Origin: an uncultured Bacilli bacterium | Lineage (GTDB): Bacteria; Bacillota_I; Bacilli_A; RFN20; CAG-826 | Assembly (NCBI GenBank): GCA_934168325.1 | Contig: CAKPNG010000017.1 | Span: forward strand, 1-31,226 | Direction of reading: 5' to 3' | Length of the DNA stretch: 31,226 nucleotides | Shown here: positions 23,175 through 31,162 of the stretch, piece by piece | How the letters are laid out: each line of letters begins with the position of its first letter | Numbering within the stretch: position 1 is the first letter of the stretch | Notes under the pieces: model-generated | The model's database searches: none | What the model was told of the DNA's origin: nothing | What the model saw: the letters and a program-made list of their open reading frames with translations, nothing else | Made by a program: the position numbers and the translations under genes

Positions 23175-26141
23175 ATGTTTAAGAAAAAGAAGACTTTTGG
23201 ATTATCAACTTGTTTATTATTTAGTGGAACGTTATTAATTACTAGTTGTAATAACTCTAATATTAAGAGCGTTGATAAACTAGCACTTACTAGAAAGATA
23301 GAATATTGTGAAAATAATTATTTATCTGATGAATTTAAAAATAAATATACTGAAGATAGTTATAATAATTTTTTAACTGCTTTAAGTAATGCTAAAAAAG
23401 TAAATGAAAATAGTAATGCAACACAAATTGAAGTAGATGAAGCTTTAAAGAATTTAAATGAAGCGATTGATAACTTAAAAGCTAAATATATTTCTAATTT
23501 AAAATTTAAAGATATTACTAATTATGTAGATAAAATGAATGGTAATTATACTTTAACTTTTAAAGATTATTATGGTGATAAAGCTAATCCTAAAACTTAT
23601 ATTTATGAATCAATAGATGGAGCTTATTACAATAAAACAACAAATAAAGGTAGTTTCTTATTTGATGATTTTTCTAGAGATTTTGAAATAAAAGAAAATA
23701 AATTAAATGTTATTAAAACTACATTTGCTAATAGTTGGTCTAAACCAAGTTATGTATTATCTAGTGAATATTATGATCGTTATGTAAGTGTATTTGGTAA
23801 GAGTGAACCTTTATCAAGTTATGGATTAGAAACATATGGATATTCTAAATTAATTGATAATAGTGACTATTATCAATTAGATAATATTAATTATGTTTAT
23901 TTCTTAATGGAAACTATCGATGACATTTATGAATGCGATTTTGATAATCCTAGTGTCTATGGAGATTATGCATTTATTACATTAAAAGATAATAATTTAA
24001 AAGCTTTAATTACTAAAGATAAAGAGATGAAAGATGTTGTTTTTGAATTTGATTTCTCTAATGTTGGAACTACTTCAATTAAAGAAATTAGTGATTATAA
24101 AGAAAATAATAAGAGTTATGTTGTAAATGAAAATTTTCATTTTAATGCGACTTTAGAAGACATTTTAAATAAAAACAAGATAAATAATTATGGATTTAAA
24201 TTAAAAGTTAGTAAAAAAGGAATGTCATATGAAGATAGTTATAACATTATAAATGTTAATAATGCTGATAAAAAATATTGGTATGAATCAAATACTAATA
24301 AAGCTATTTTCCTTACAGGAAGTGATACTAAAGTTGGCTTAATTAATGATGGTAATATTGAAATTACTGGTGATTCTAGTTTTTCTATTGACGATATTAA
24401 TATCATTGAAAAGTTATTATCTAAGAAAGATAAATTTAAATTAAATTATAAATATGAAGAATATTTATTAGATTGTAGTAATGATACTTCTATTCAAGAA
24501 TTCTTATTTAATTATTTTAATTTAGGTAAAGAAACTAAATTACGTAAGGAAGATATTAATAATGTTAGTTTAAAAAATGTTGATAATAAATTAATGATTA
24601 ATTTATGGAAAGGATATAGTGATTCTAGAGATGCTTTAATTATTAGTAGTATTATTGAAGAATATCAAGATGTTAAATATGATTTATTAGAAAATATTGA
24701 TAAATTATCTAAAGAAGAATTAATTAAAACATATAATTTATATAAAGATATTGAAAATAATAATCAATATAGTGAATATAGTTTTAAAGTTTTTAAAACT
24801 ATATTAAATAAAGCTAAAGCATTAATAGATGATGTAAATAGTAATGTAAATGATATGAATGAAGTTAATACATTATTAAAATTACGTTATAAAGAATTAG
24901 AATCTATTAATAAAACATTTGATAATGATGGTGAAAATAAGATTAAAAAATTATTAAATGGAACTAAAAATTATAGAGTTAGTTATAATATTAATAATAC
25001 AAATTCATCTTATATAGCTAGTGATAAATATTTCTATGATGAAAATAATAATAATGGTTATTTAATATTAGAAAATGTTGTATATAACTTTAATATTACT
25101 AATAATAAAGTTAATTTAATTAAGCCTATTTATAATAAAGCTAATACAATGGCATTAAATTACTTAACTAGATTAGATATTTTATCTTATTTACCTTCAT
25201 TTAATGGTTTATTAGAATTAGAAGATTATGAAGATCCTAAAGTTAGTGGTAATTTAGTAAGAATTTCTAATAGTAATGAATATTTTGTTAATAAAACTAA
25301 AATAATGAAGATTATACCTAACTTTCATATTGATGATATTAAAGGAGTTAGTTTAGAAGTTAATAACAATAGTCTTAATATTAAAGGTTATAAATTAAGT
25401 AATGTTAATAATATTAAAATTGATAGTGGATCTAGTTTAGATAATGCTTCTTTATTAAGAAAAGATGTAGTAGTAAGTGCTACTATTACTGATTTTAATA
25501 ATATTAAAAATAATACTATTGATACTTATTTAAATGGAGTAGATAAAATTAATAAAAAAGAAGATATATTAAATATAACTAAAGATATTGGATTAAATAA
25601 ATGTTATATAAGAGATTATAAAGGTAATGAAACATTGATATCTAATAAATATTATTATAATAGTGAAACATTTGAGATGTATTTATTAGTAAATAATCAA
25701 GTATTAACATTAGGATCTAATGGATTAGAACCTTATCAAATAGATGGTAAAAATGTAACATCTATTAAAGAAATAACAGATAAAAAATATGGAGATTTAT
25801 CATTAATTAGTTTTTTAAAAGAAAGTGATTTAACTGACTTTAGAAATAAAGATGGTGAATCATCATCTTTATCTAGAGTTAATTATAATGTTATTAATAA
25901 TAACGTTTATGATGTTTTATTTAATATATTAGGATTAGATAAAGAAGATTATTTAGATGAAGGAGTCTATGATTTACCTATGATTAAGTTAGGATTATCT
26001 AATAATGAAGTAAGTGTTGCTCAATATAATAATTTTGCATTACAAAATAAGATTAGTTATATTTCTAGTAATATAGAAGCTTCTCCATTACATCAAAATA
26101 TCTTAGATATGATAGCTTCTTTAGAAGGAAATGCTAATTAA
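23175..26141 (+). CDS. large FIVAR-like repeat lipoprotein
   Basis: A 988-aa surface lipoprotein; the lipobox is LITSC (C25). Residues about 35-95 form a three-helix FIVAR-like module (YTEDSYNNFLTALSNAKKV, then VDEALKNLNEAIDNLKAKY). A second helical module of similar type lies near 510-590 (YSEYSFKVFKTILNKAKAL, then a Leu/Lys-rich helix). Between and after them are related strand-rich domains that begin NYTLTFKDYYG, NYRVSYNINN and CYIRDYKGN, each followed by a tyrosine-rich turn and short strands, so the protein looks built from about three repeats of a helical plus beta unit. FIVAR modules occur in sugar- and protein-binding cell-surface proteins. AGGAGGT precedes the ATG. Its position between importer and reductase genes suggests a surface partner, but no function is shown. 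Confidence 0.7.
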   Translation: MFKKKKTFGLSTCLLFSGTLLITSCNNSNIKSVDKLALTRKIEYCENNYLSDEFKNKYTEDSYNNFLTALSNAKKVNENSNATQIEVDEALKNLNEAIDNLKAKYISNLKFKDITNYVDKMNGNYTLTFKDYYGDKANPKTYIYESIDGAYYNKTTNKGSFLFDDFSRDFEIKENKLNVIKTTFANSWSKPSYVLSSEYYDRYVSVFGKSEPLSSYGLETYGYSKLIDNSDYYQLDNINYVYFLMETIDDIYECDFDNPSVYGDYAFITLKDNNLKALITKDKEMKDVVFEFDFSNVGTTSIKEISDYKENNKSYVVNENFHFNATLEDILNKNKINNYGFKLKVSKKGMSYEDSYNIINVNNADKKYWYESNTNKAIFLTGSDTKVGLINDGNIEITGDSSFSIDDINIIEKLLSKKDKFKLNYKYEEYLLDCSNDTSIQEFLFNYFNLGKETKLRKEDINNVSLKNVDNKLMINLWKGYSDSRDALIISSIIEEYQDVKYDLLENIDKLSKEELIKTYNLYKDIENNNQYSEYSFKVFKTILNKAKALIDDVNSNVNDMNEVNTLLKLRYKELESINKTFDNDGENKIKKLLNGTKNYRVSYNINNTNSSYIASDKYFYDENNNNGYLILENVVYNFNITNNKVNLIKPIYNKANTMALNYLTRLDILSYLPSFNGLLELEDYEDPKVSGNLVRISNSNEYFVNKTKIMKIIPNFHIDDIKGVSLEVNNNSLNIKGYKLSNVNNIKIDSGSSLDNASLLRKDVVVSATITDFNNIKNNTIDTYLNGVDKINKKEDILNITKDIGLNKCYIRDYKGNETLISNKYYYNSETFEMYLLVNNQVLTLGSNGLEPYQIDGKNVTSIKEITDKKYGDLSLISFLKESDLTDFRNKDGESSSLSRVNYNVINNNVYDVLFNILGLDKEDYLDEGVYDLPMIKLGLSNNEVSVAQYNNFALQNKISYISSNIEASPLHQNILDMIASLEGNAN

Positions 26142-26175
26142 TAACTAAATTATAAAGGCAAGGTTAAATAAAATT

Positions 26176-26922
26176 ATGAAAAGGATCGCAATTTATGGTA
26201 AAGGTGGTATTGGTAAAACTACCACAGTTTCAAATTTAGCAATATGTTTTTTAAAAATGGGTTTTACTGTCTTTCAAATAGGTTGTGATCCTAAAGCTGA
26301 TAGTAATATTCTTCATAATAATGGAAAAAGAATTTTAACAGTTTTAGATGCTATTAGAAATAACTTAGATACTGAAGAAAATATTTTAATTAAAGGAAAT
26401 GATGGAGTTTATTGTATTGAAAGTGGAGGACCAATTCCTGGAAATGGATGTGCTGGAAGAGGAATAATTGCTAGTTTTGAAAAAATAAAAGAATTAAATT
26501 TAATTGAAAAATATAAACCTGATATTATTTTATTTGATGTATTAGGAGATGTAGTTTGTGGAGGATTTGCTATGCCGATAAGAAACGGATATGCGGATTC
26601 ATTATATGTTGTTACTAGTGGAGAGATGATGTCTTTATATGCTGCGAATAATATTATTCAAGCAGTAAGAATTAATGCTCGACCAGGATATGCTAAATTT
26701 AAAGGACTTATTGTCAATAAGAAAAATATTGAAAATGAAGATGAATTAATTAAAAAAGCGTCACTAGAAATGGATGCAAATATATTCTTTACTTTAGATA
26801 GATCTAAATTTATTCAAGATGCTGAGAAGCAAAATAAGACTGTAATTGAAGCCTTTCCAGAAAGTGAAATTTCAAAAAAATATATGGAATTAGCAAGGAA
26901 AATTATTGAAAATGAAGATTAA
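26176..26922 (+). CDS. NifH-like nitrogenase-family ATP-dependent reductase
   Basis: A 248-aa homologue of the nitrogenase iron protein (NifH, BchL, CfbC family). It should bind MgATP and a [4Fe-4S] cluster as a homodimer and pass electrons to a component-1 partner. The P-loop is GKGGIGKTTT (8-17), followed by GCDPKADS (36-43). Both cluster cysteines are present: GCAGRGI (Cys92) and DVLGDVVCGGFAMPIR (Cys128). IESGGPIPG and TSGEMMSLYAANNI also match the family. It is somewhat shorter than NifH (about 275-296 aa), mostly at the C-terminus. The ATG follows AAGGCAAGG by about 11 bases. The partner genes follow with overlaps. No NifB, NifE/N or molybdenum genes are in the window, so a role other than nitrogen fixation is likely. 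Confidence 0.93.
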   Translation: MKRIAIYGKGGIGKTTTVSNLAICFLKMGFTVFQIGCDPKADSNILHNNGKRILTVLDAIRNNLDTEENILIKGNDGVYCIESGGPIPGNGCAGRGIIASFEKIKELNLIEKYKPDIILFDVLGDVVCGGFAMPIRNGYADSLYVVTSGEMMSLYAANNIIQAVRINARPGYAKFKGLIVNKKNIENEDELIKKASLEMDANIFFTLDRSKFIQDAEKQNKTVIEAFPESEISKKYMELARKIIENED

Positions 26923-27913
26923 AGATTTAAAAAAAGAGAAATTAATTAATATAAAAACTTGTTCAAATTTAATACATTGTAAGATGGATATTATTTTAGA
27001 AGAACTTATTTATTTAAATAATTTTAATGTATTAGTACTTGGAGTTAATGAATGTTGTTATTTTTCTAAAAAGATAAATCTAAATAAATATAAAAATTAT
27101 TCTTATTTATTAACTGATAATGAATTAGTATTTGGTGATTTATCTAATTTAGAAAAAACTTTTGAATATTTTAGTTCATTAAATAATAAAACTATAGTAA
27201 TAGTAACATGTATTCCATCGATTATGAATTTAGATATTGAAGGATTAATATTAAATAAATTTAATAATTTAATATATATAAATGCAATCGATTATAATGG
27301 GTTAAATGAATATGATGTTTTAAGTGATTTAATATATAAAGCTTTTATTAATGAAACTGATATAGGAATAAAAGATGATATATCAATCTATAATTATGAT
27401 TTAATAAGTTATAAAAAAATAAAAGAATTATTAAATAATAAAGAACATCATATTTATAACAAATATTATTATAAATTATTTGATAATTTATTAATTAAAT
27501 ATCCATATTTAAAAATATATGATGAATATTCTTTATATCCTATTAATAAATCTTATTTAGAAAGTAAAGATAATAAAGAAATATTTAATATATTAAATAA
27601 AATTATTAATATATTAAATAAATATAAAGATATTAAATATTCATTGATAGTAAATAATTATATAGATTATATAGTATATATATTTAATAATTTTAAAGTT
27701 AATGATATTTATATATCTAATTATAATGAATTAAATTATAAATATTTAAAATTATTTAAAGATCAAGATATAGATATCAAATTAGATAAATCTAACTTAA
27801 ATGGAGATATTATCTTAGATTTATCTAATTTAAATATAAATAATAAAAAGAATTTAAGCAAAATAGAATTAGTTAATAATATTTATGGAGTAATTAAAAA
27901 TGCCTTTAATTAA
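26912..27913 (+). CDS. NifD/BchN/CfbD-like nitrogenase component 1 subunit
   Basis: A 333-aa protein with the N-terminal layout of a nitrogenase component 1 subunit. LLTDNELVFGDLSNLEKTF (67-85) corresponds to the family's 'TDxxExDIVFGG' segment, and IVIVTCIPSIMNLDIEGLI (95-113) to the 'TCxxxxIGxDI' segment. Candidate iron-sulfur ligands are Cys23 (or Cys17), Cys48/Cys49 and Cys100; spacings near 26 and 51 resemble the three-Cys pattern of BchN/NifD. At 333 aa it is shorter than CfbD, BchN or NifD. The ATG at 26912 overlaps NifH-like by 11 bases; a TTG at 26906 with AAGGAA upstream is possible. Beyond residue 120 conservation is hard to see by eye, and the codon use is extremely AT-rich. It presumably pairs with the next product. 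Confidence 0.75.
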   Translation: MKIKDLKKEKLINIKTCSNLIHCKMDIILEELIYLNNFNVLVLGVNECCYFSKKINLNKYKNYSYLLTDNELVFGDLSNLEKTFEYFSSLNNKTIVIVTCIPSIMNLDIEGLILNKFNNLIYINAIDYNGLNEYDVLSDLIYKAFINETDIGIKDDISIYNYDLISYKKIKELLNNKEHHIYNKYYYKLFDNLLIKYPYLKIYDEYSLYPINKSYLESKDNKEIFNILNKIINILNKYKDIKYSLIVNNYIDYIVYIFNNFKVNDIYISNYNELNYKYLKLFKDQDIDIKLDKSNLNGDIILDLSNLNINNKKNLSKIELVNNIYGVIKNAFN

Positions 27914-29072
27914 ATATGCTACAAAAATGAGTGCTAGAAGTGCATGTACTATCAATTTATTTAATATATTAGATATAGCAATTTTAGAAATAACTACTGA
28001 AGGACATTGTTTATATAATTTAGGGGAATTAAGTAATTTATTTATTAAAGATATTAAACCAAATTATTATGTTTATAGTGTTAAAGAAATTAATATTGCT
28101 TTAGGAGATTATTCTAATATTTTTGAATTAATTAAATTAATTCAAAAAGATGGATTTAATAAAATTATTATTATTGAATCTAGTTTAGTAAGTGTATTAG
28201 GAATTGATCTAGAAAAAATAAGAAATGAAATTGTCAATCAATATAATATAGCAACTTATATTATTAATTTTAAACTTAATGGAACTTATATAGAAGGAAT
28301 AACTAATTATTATAATTTTTATAAGAATTTTTTAATTAAACAAAATAATATTAGTGAAGGATATTCTTTATTAGGAGATTCTTATTCTTATCTAAATTTA
28401 AAAAAACATCAAGAAATAGAAGACTTTTTACTAAAAAAATATAACTTAAAATGTATTTTTAGTTCTACAAATACTATTAAAAGTAGCGATATTAATAATA
28501 TATTAAATTCTAAATTTATTATAGTAACATCGAGCGAAGCTATTCCATTAGCTAAATATATAAAGGAGAAATATAATATAGAATATTTTTATTTTTCTTC
28601 ATTAGGATTAATGTCAATTAATGAATTAATTAATTTATTAAATTTATCTTTTAATTATAATTTATTATCTTATAAAGATGATATATATTTATCTAAAATT
28701 AAAGAATTTAAAAATATCATTGAATATAACAAAAATATAAAAATAGTAGCTCATTTAAGCTTAACTAACGCTATTAAATTAGATAAATTCTTTAAAGAAA
28801 TAGAACTAAATAATTATGAAATATATACTGATAGCAATAATTCAATGTTTAATAATATTACTTTAGATCAATATATAGATAAATATAAAAATAAAAAAGT
28901 AATATCTATATCTAATGAAATAGTATCTAAATATATTAAATACAATATTGAATTTGAATATTTAGGATTAAATTATAGAATGTTAACTCCATTAATTAAT
29001 CCTTATATCTTAATTAATGGAGTATATAGTTTAATTAGTGAAATATCTAAAATAATATTTAATAATTTCTAA
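27900..29072 (+). CDS. NifK/BchB-like nitrogenase component 1 subunit
   Basis: A 390-aa partner subunit. ARSACTINLFNILDIAILE (12-30) and EGHCLYN (34-40) match the Cys-containing N-terminus of component 1 proteins, and YVYSVKEINIALGDYSNIFEL followed by KIIIIESSLVSVLGIDLEKI (in two pieces) matches the later block. Cys16 and Cys37 are in place, but the third ligand position reads Ser (ESSLVSVLG). GAAIPLA-type loops appear as SSEAIPLAKYIKEKY. The ATG overlaps the NifD-like gene by 14 bases, with GGAG nine bases upstream. Together with the two preceding genes it makes a minimal HDK set. The loss of the third Cys, if real, suggests the cluster is held mainly by the NifD-like subunit. Confidence 0.72.
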   Translation: MPLIKYATKMSARSACTINLFNILDIAILEITTEGHCLYNLGELSNLFIKDIKPNYYVYSVKEINIALGDYSNIFELIKLIQKDGFNKIIIIESSLVSVLGIDLEKIRNEIVNQYNIATYIINFKLNGTYIEGITNYYNFYKNFLIKQNNISEGYSLLGDSYSYLNLKKHQEIEDFLLKKYNLKCIFSSTNTIKSSDINNILNSKFIIVTSSEAIPLAKYIKEKYNIEYFYFSSLGLMSINELINLLNLSFNYNLLSYKDDIYLSKIKEFKNIIEYNKNIKIVAHLSLTNAIKLDKFFKEIELNNYEIYTDSNNSMFNNITLDQYIDKYKNKKVISISNEIVSKYIKYNIEFEYLGLNYRMLTPLINPYILINGVYSLISEISKIIFNNF

Positions 29073-29083
29073 TTGTAAATAAT

Positions 29084-29112
29084 TTGGAAAGTCCATTATT
29101 GGCAGTTTCCAA
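29084..29112. repeat. 7-bp inverted repeat after the nitrogenase-like genes
   Basis: TTGGAAA (29084-29090) and TTTCCAA (29106-29112), with an inner CCA/TGG pairing. No T-run follows, so it is not a standard terminator; it may be an RNA-processing or partial termination site. Confidence 0.4.
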
Positions 29113-29179
29113 TAGATATTTATTATTCTATAATAAATATATGAAAACACTTATGTTTTTTATTTTTAGTTACAAATTG

Positions 29180-29205
29180 AATAATCCTCTCGGGGGGGGG
29201 TTATT
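29180..29205 (+). other. hairpin with a nine-G homopolymer
   Basis: AATAATCCTC (29180-29189) can pair with GGGGGTTATT (29196-29205), including two G-U pairs. G9 (29192-29200) is striking in such AT-rich DNA. It lies in the 214-bp gap before the Lgt-like gene, by far the widest gap in the operon. The 68-codon frame crossing it starts with TTG and looks noncoding. Confidence 0.6.
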
Positions 29206-29286
29206 ATTTAGACTTCTAAATTTAATTCATAATAAATTAGATAATTATTTCTTATATTTAAATACAAATAATAGGAGATTTAATAA

Positions 29287-29982
29287 ATGATTATTGAATT
29301 TATTAAATCTCATTATGTATTAATGATATTGCTATTATTAGCTACTATCATTAATTTTGTATGGCTATATTTAAATAGAAAAGAAATAAAGATGAATGTC
29401 TTTATAATTATATTATTTTCATTAATACATACTATTATTGGTGTAATATTTGTTTCTTTATTTGCTTATATAGAAAGTGGATTTAATAAAGATAGTATAG
29501 GAAATATATCTTTATTTGGTGGTATATTTTTAATGCCTTTAATATATTTCCTATATTCTTTGATTAGAAAAGTAAAAATATCTAAAGTTTTTGATATTTT
29601 TACTATATCTTTAATATCTACTTTATTTTGTGCTCGTATAAATTGCTTAGTTAGTGGATGTTGTAAAGGAATATATTTATTTAATTCTGATTTTAGATTT
29701 CCTTATAGAGAATTAGAATTAACATATTATCTAATATTTATAGTAATTTTTATTAAAGATATTTATAAAGGAAAAACTAATGGATTAGTTTATCCTTTAT
29801 ATTTATTAAGTTATGGAATATTTAGATTCTTATTTGAATTTCTTAGAGAATCTAATAGTTCTAATTCTATTTTTCATATTGCTCATATTTGGTCGCTTAT
29901 ATCTATATTAATAGGTATTGGTTTAATTATATTTATTAAATTCAATAGAGGTAAAATAAATGAACAAATTAAAGAAGAATAG
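29287..29982 (+). CDS. Lgt-family (prolipoprotein diacylglyceryl transferase-like) membrane protein
   Basis: A 231-aa polytopic membrane protein with about six to seven hydrophobic segments. The core CARINCLVSGCCKG (115-128) sits where Lgt has GRxGNFxNGE, RFPYRELEL (137-145) where Lgt has RxPSQLYE, and YGIFRFLFEFLRES (176-189) where Lgt has its Arg-Glu-Arg helix. The GCC variant characterises a side branch of the family. True Lgt proteins (about 260-290 aa) attach diacylglycerol to lipobox Cys. Upstream are four lipoprotein genes of the same run, so a dedicated lipid-modifying role is possible, but the altered active-site motif leaves this open. AGGAG precedes the ATG. It overlaps the next gene by 23 bases. 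Confidence 0.72.
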   Translation: MIIEFIKSHYVLMILLLLATIINFVWLYLNRKEIKMNVFIIILFSLIHTIIGVIFVSLFAYIESGFNKDSIGNISLFGGIFLMPLIYFLYSLIRKVKISKVFDIFTISLISTLFCARINCLVSGCCKGIYLFNSDFRFPYRELELTYYLIFIVIFIKDIYKGKTNGLVYPLYLLSYGIFRFLFEFLRESNSSNSIFHIAHIWSLISILIGIGLIIFIKFNRGKINEQIKEE

Positions 29983-31162
29983 TTTATTTCATAAGATTAT
30001 TTTAATTATTATTAGTATATTTTTAGGAATATCTCTTATTACTTTTAATTATTTTAGTATTGGTAGAAGTGCTAGTGTTAGTGGATTTGATGTTACTTAT
30101 ATTACTGCCGACACTTCAGGAGATGCTGGATGGTCATCAGCAAGTGCAAATTCAATAAATGGAACGGTAGATGGGACGACTACCAGTGGTTGTTCAGGTA
30201 CATCTAATAAAAAGCAAAATGGAACTTTGAAATTTACATATAACAATGATAATGTATGTAAATTCAGTTTTGATTATGAAATAACAATGACTGATGGGAA
30301 AGTAACTATTGATGGAACATCTTATGATAGTAATGGAAAATTTGAAAAACAATTAAATAATGGTAACAGCATTAATATTTCTATTGAAAGTAACAAGCCT
30401 AATTCACCAACAACAATTTCTATATCTAATGTAATGTGCAAAATAGATAAAATAATTTCTATTACATTGCTTCCTAGTGAACATGGAACTTATACTTTTG
30501 ATAGTACTAATATTATAGAAGAAACTACTCTTACTAAAAATGCGAGTGAAACTTTTAACTTGGCAGCTTTTCCTGAAACTGGTTATGATTTTATTGGATG
30601 GAAATTTAATAATAAAGTTTTCTCGAGAGAACAAAATTTTAGTGGGACATACGCAGAAAACGTAACTATAGTTCCGATTTTTGCTTTGCAGAATTCCCCA
30701 TATTTTTTAAATAATGGAATAGAGTTTTATAATCTGCATGAAGCAATTGAAAGTGCTAATAGTAGCACTGATAAAAAAATAGTACTCTCGCATAGCGGTA
30801 CAATTTTCTTTTCAAATAACAATGAATATATTTTTCAAAATGGAATTCAATTTTTAATACCATGTGAAGCAACATTTAACATGAACATGAGCGAAAGTGA
30901 AAATCAATTGCCTCTTTCAAATAGTATAGGGCTTAGCAAACCAAAATTGAAATACGAATTATTTATTGAAAACAATATAAAATTAATTTTTGAAACCGGT
31001 ACTGTATGTTATATTGCTTCAGAAGGTTGGTGTGGTACAGGTGGGCAAATAGGGGCAGGAAGCCCTTCAAAACAAAGTGGGCATATCAAGTTACTTGGCG
31101 AAAATTCTTGCATTGTAATGAAAACCGGCTCTAAATTATTTGCTTATGGTTATATAACCTGA
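29960..31162 (+). CDS. large secreted surface protein with an InlB-type repeat, possibly truncated
   Basis: A 400-aa protein with a basic N-terminus and a signal/anchor helix (about 11-32). A Thr/Ser/Gly-rich region follows, then a domain near 165-240 (HGTYTF, LAAFPETGYDFIGWKFNN, YAENVTIVPIFA) that resembles the bacterial InlB B-repeat or 'GY.F.GW' repeat. The last part (245-400) is beta-helix-like. It stops at TGA (31160-31162) right after KLFAYGYIT, a motif that in such proteins normally runs on into more Gly-rich turns, so the end may be premature. Codons become visibly richer in G and C from about 30100 on, unlike the first 35 codons and the preceding genes. AGAGGT precedes the ATG. Adhesin or matrix function is a guess. 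Confidence 0.65.
   Translation: MNKLKKNSLFHKIILIIISIFLGISLITFNYFSIGRSASVSGFDVTYITADTSGDAGWSSASANSINGTVDGTTTSGCSGTSNKKQNGTLKFTYNNDNVCKFSFDYEITMTDGKVTIDGTSYDSNGKFEKQLNNGNSINISIESNKPNSPTTISISNVMCKIDKIISITLLPSEHGTYTFDSTNIIEETTLTKNASETFNLAAFPETGYDFIGWKFNNKVFSREQNFSGTYAENVTIVPIFALQNSPYFLNNGIEFYNLHEAIESANSSTDKKIVLSHSGTIFFSNNNEYIFQNGIQFLIPCEATFNMNMSESENQLPLSNSIGLSKPKLKYELFIENNIKLIFETGTVCYIASEGWCGTGGQIGAGSPSKQSGHIKLLGENSCIVMKTGSKLFAYGYIT

Noticed and set aside
26176..29072. Reading the HDK-like genes as a true nitrogen-fixing nitrogenase
   Set aside because: The component 1 proteins are too short, the NifK-like protein lacks a Cys ligand, and no nifB, nifEN or molybdenum genes are present in the window.
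29084..29290. 68-codon frame between the NifK-like and Lgt-like genes
   Set aside because: It starts with TTG without a ribosome site, runs through the G9 tract and two hairpins, and its product has no recognisable composition or domain.
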